Origin: Saprospirales bacterium GYS_P2D
GTDB taxonomy: Bacteria > Bacteroidota > Bacteroidia > Chitinophagales > Saprospiraceae
Direction of reading: 5' to 3'
Length of the DNA stretch: 64,000 bases
Assembly (NCBI GenBank): GCA_009833045.1
Contig: WUUP01000001.1
Location: forward strand, 985,586-1,049,585
Shown here: positions 63,246-64,000 of the stretch, piece after piece
Layout: the number at the start of each line of letters is the position of its first letter
Position numbering within the stretch: position 1 is the stretch's first letter
Made by a program: the position numbers and the translations under genes
Notes under the pieces: generated by a model
Databases searched by the model: none
What the model saw: the letters and a program-made list of their open reading frames with translations, nothing else
Told to the model about the DNA's origin: nothing

Positions 63246-64000
63246 CTATTTCTTCTCTGTCGACTCTCTCGATACATTTGCTGAAGAATTACTAATGGAT
63301 GAACTACCAAATAGCTCACACTCCATTGCCGTGACGTACCTATAGACCTCTCCTGAACAAGGATTAGTAATATCTGTAGCATATTCTCCGCTCAAATTCA
63401 CAAATGAAACCTCGCCTGTAACAACATCGTAGGTAACAATTAAATCATCAGTACAAAAACCCACTAAACGACAAGAGCTTTGATTACCCACACACTCTAT
63501 ACCATCTATTATTGCTAATATCTCATTCGTACATACAGCTAAACCTTCGGTAGATTCGTTCAATGCAACTGAGAGTATTTGCTGATCATCATGTATATAG
63601 GTCACTACATCACAAGTCCCATCTCCTCCGGCATCAGCAGTACATTGTGTGATGCACTCGGAGCATGGTTTTGCCCGATTATACTCAGTGCTATACTCTC
63701 TGATTAGTGCATCGTAACCACAATCTCCATAAGGCTGATCACAATCAGTTCGTGTGCCTACTATATACATTTCTCCGATTTGAGTCTCTCCACTCGACGA
63801 CTCCAAAAAGATCTCAACTAATGTACATTCTCCGGATCCATATAGATCAACATAGCATTGTAGACTATTAGGACATCCAACATCAGGATTAGGCAAGCAT
63901 GGATTTAGGGGATACGTATCTTGACAATCATCTATACCATCACCATCCGAATCTAAATCAGCATCACAAGCCCTATCAGGTGAGTAAGGAAGCGAACAAG
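63246..64000 (-). CDS. C-terminal part of a TSP3-repeat, Cys-rich exported protein
   Basis: The frame stays open to the window edge, so the true start is beyond base 64000; at least 251 residues are visible. Near the edge is a thrombospondin type 3-like calcium repeat (DLDSDGDGIDDCQDTYP), followed by a Cys-rich region without recognised domain. The protein ends in a Ser/Asn-rich tail without a T9SS sorting domain. Probably surface exposed. Confidence 0.75.
   Translation of the reverse strand, partial: CSLPYSPDRACDADLDSDGDGIDDCQDTYPLNPCLPNPDVGCPNSLQCYVDLYGSGECTLVEIFLESSSGETQIGEMYIVGTRTDCDQPYGDCGYDALIREYSTEYNRAKPCSECITQCTADAGGDGTCDVVTYIHDDQQILSVALNESTEGLAVCTNEILAIIDGIECVGNQSSCRLVGFCTDDLIVTYDVVTGEVSFVNLSGEYATDITNPCSGEVYRYVTAMECELFGSSSISNSSANVSRESTEKK

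Overview
The window reads as chromosomal DNA of a member of the Bacteroidota, most likely a Saprospiria-type bacterium. The reasons are the family mix: DUF4294, DUF2480, DUF6495, a GldB-like lipoprotein, a PdeM nuclease, TMEM220-type and DUF4953-type proteins, a mevalonate-pathway decarboxylase, lipoprotein signals on many exported hydrolases, and starts that lack a clear Shine-Dalgarno sequence. The species assignment is inference. No rRNA, tRNA or CRISPR array was found. About 60 genes are supported; the first and last run off the window edges.

Layout. 1-2117: C-terminally truncated secreted M43-like metalloprotease. 2710-11046: a minus-strand DNA-damage/mutagenesis block, in transcription order XRE-S24 repressor, Y-family polymerase, SRAP (HMCES/YedK) protein, DnaE2-type polymerase and a PA0069-type radical SAM protein. 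It is interrupted by a REP-associated tyrosine transposase with inverted flanking palindromes and by a four-helix-bundle (S23-type) gene inside a perfect 12-bp inverted repeat. 11270-19973: mixed metabolic and exported genes (quinone oxidoreductase-like, thioredoxin-like, TspO-like, GH109-like, PhoD, GH11 xylanase) plus a decayed DUF4337 gene tail. 20008-33919: housekeeping (mtaB, lgt, prfA, ECF sigma/anti-sigma, pdeM, recA, an ATL/sulfotransferase-like/aminotransferase operon, mvaD, tatA). 34057-43286: PfkB kinase, lytic transglycosylase, scpB, GH3 beta-glucosidase, DksA-like, radA. 43287-45963: an erythromycin-esterase gene between clusters of a dispersed ~150-bp repeat. 45964-57299: metalloprotease, GH10 xylanase, UvrD-type helicase-nuclease, an AT-rich seven-repeat IPTL-CTERM protein, dnaX and a Crp/Fnr regulator. 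57319-64000: pyrD, nadC, gldB, a YoeB/YefM toxin-antitoxin pair and an AEC transporter between more copies of the same repeat, and a partial TSP3-repeat protein.

How genes work together. RecA, the S24 repressor, Y-family polymerase, DnaE2, SRAP, RadA, PdeM, the ATL protein and the AddB/AdnB-like helicase form a strong DNA repair and damage-tolerance theme. GH11 and GH10 xylanases plus a membrane-anchored GH3 enzyme point to use of xylan or related plant/algal polysaccharides, although no SusC/SusD pair is visible.

The observation I rate highest is in dnaX: an A11 homopolymer (55867-55877) sits between the clamp-loader core and the proline-rich tau linker, followed by bases that create stop codons in both alternative frames within three codons. 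This is the arrangement expected for programmed slippage producing a short gamma subunit of about 375 residues. Other leads are the ~150-bp dispersed repeat flanking accessory genes, the TTAGC/GCTAA operator cluster at the S24 repressor, and the coupling of a radical SAM gene to dnaE2 with a 1-nt gap.
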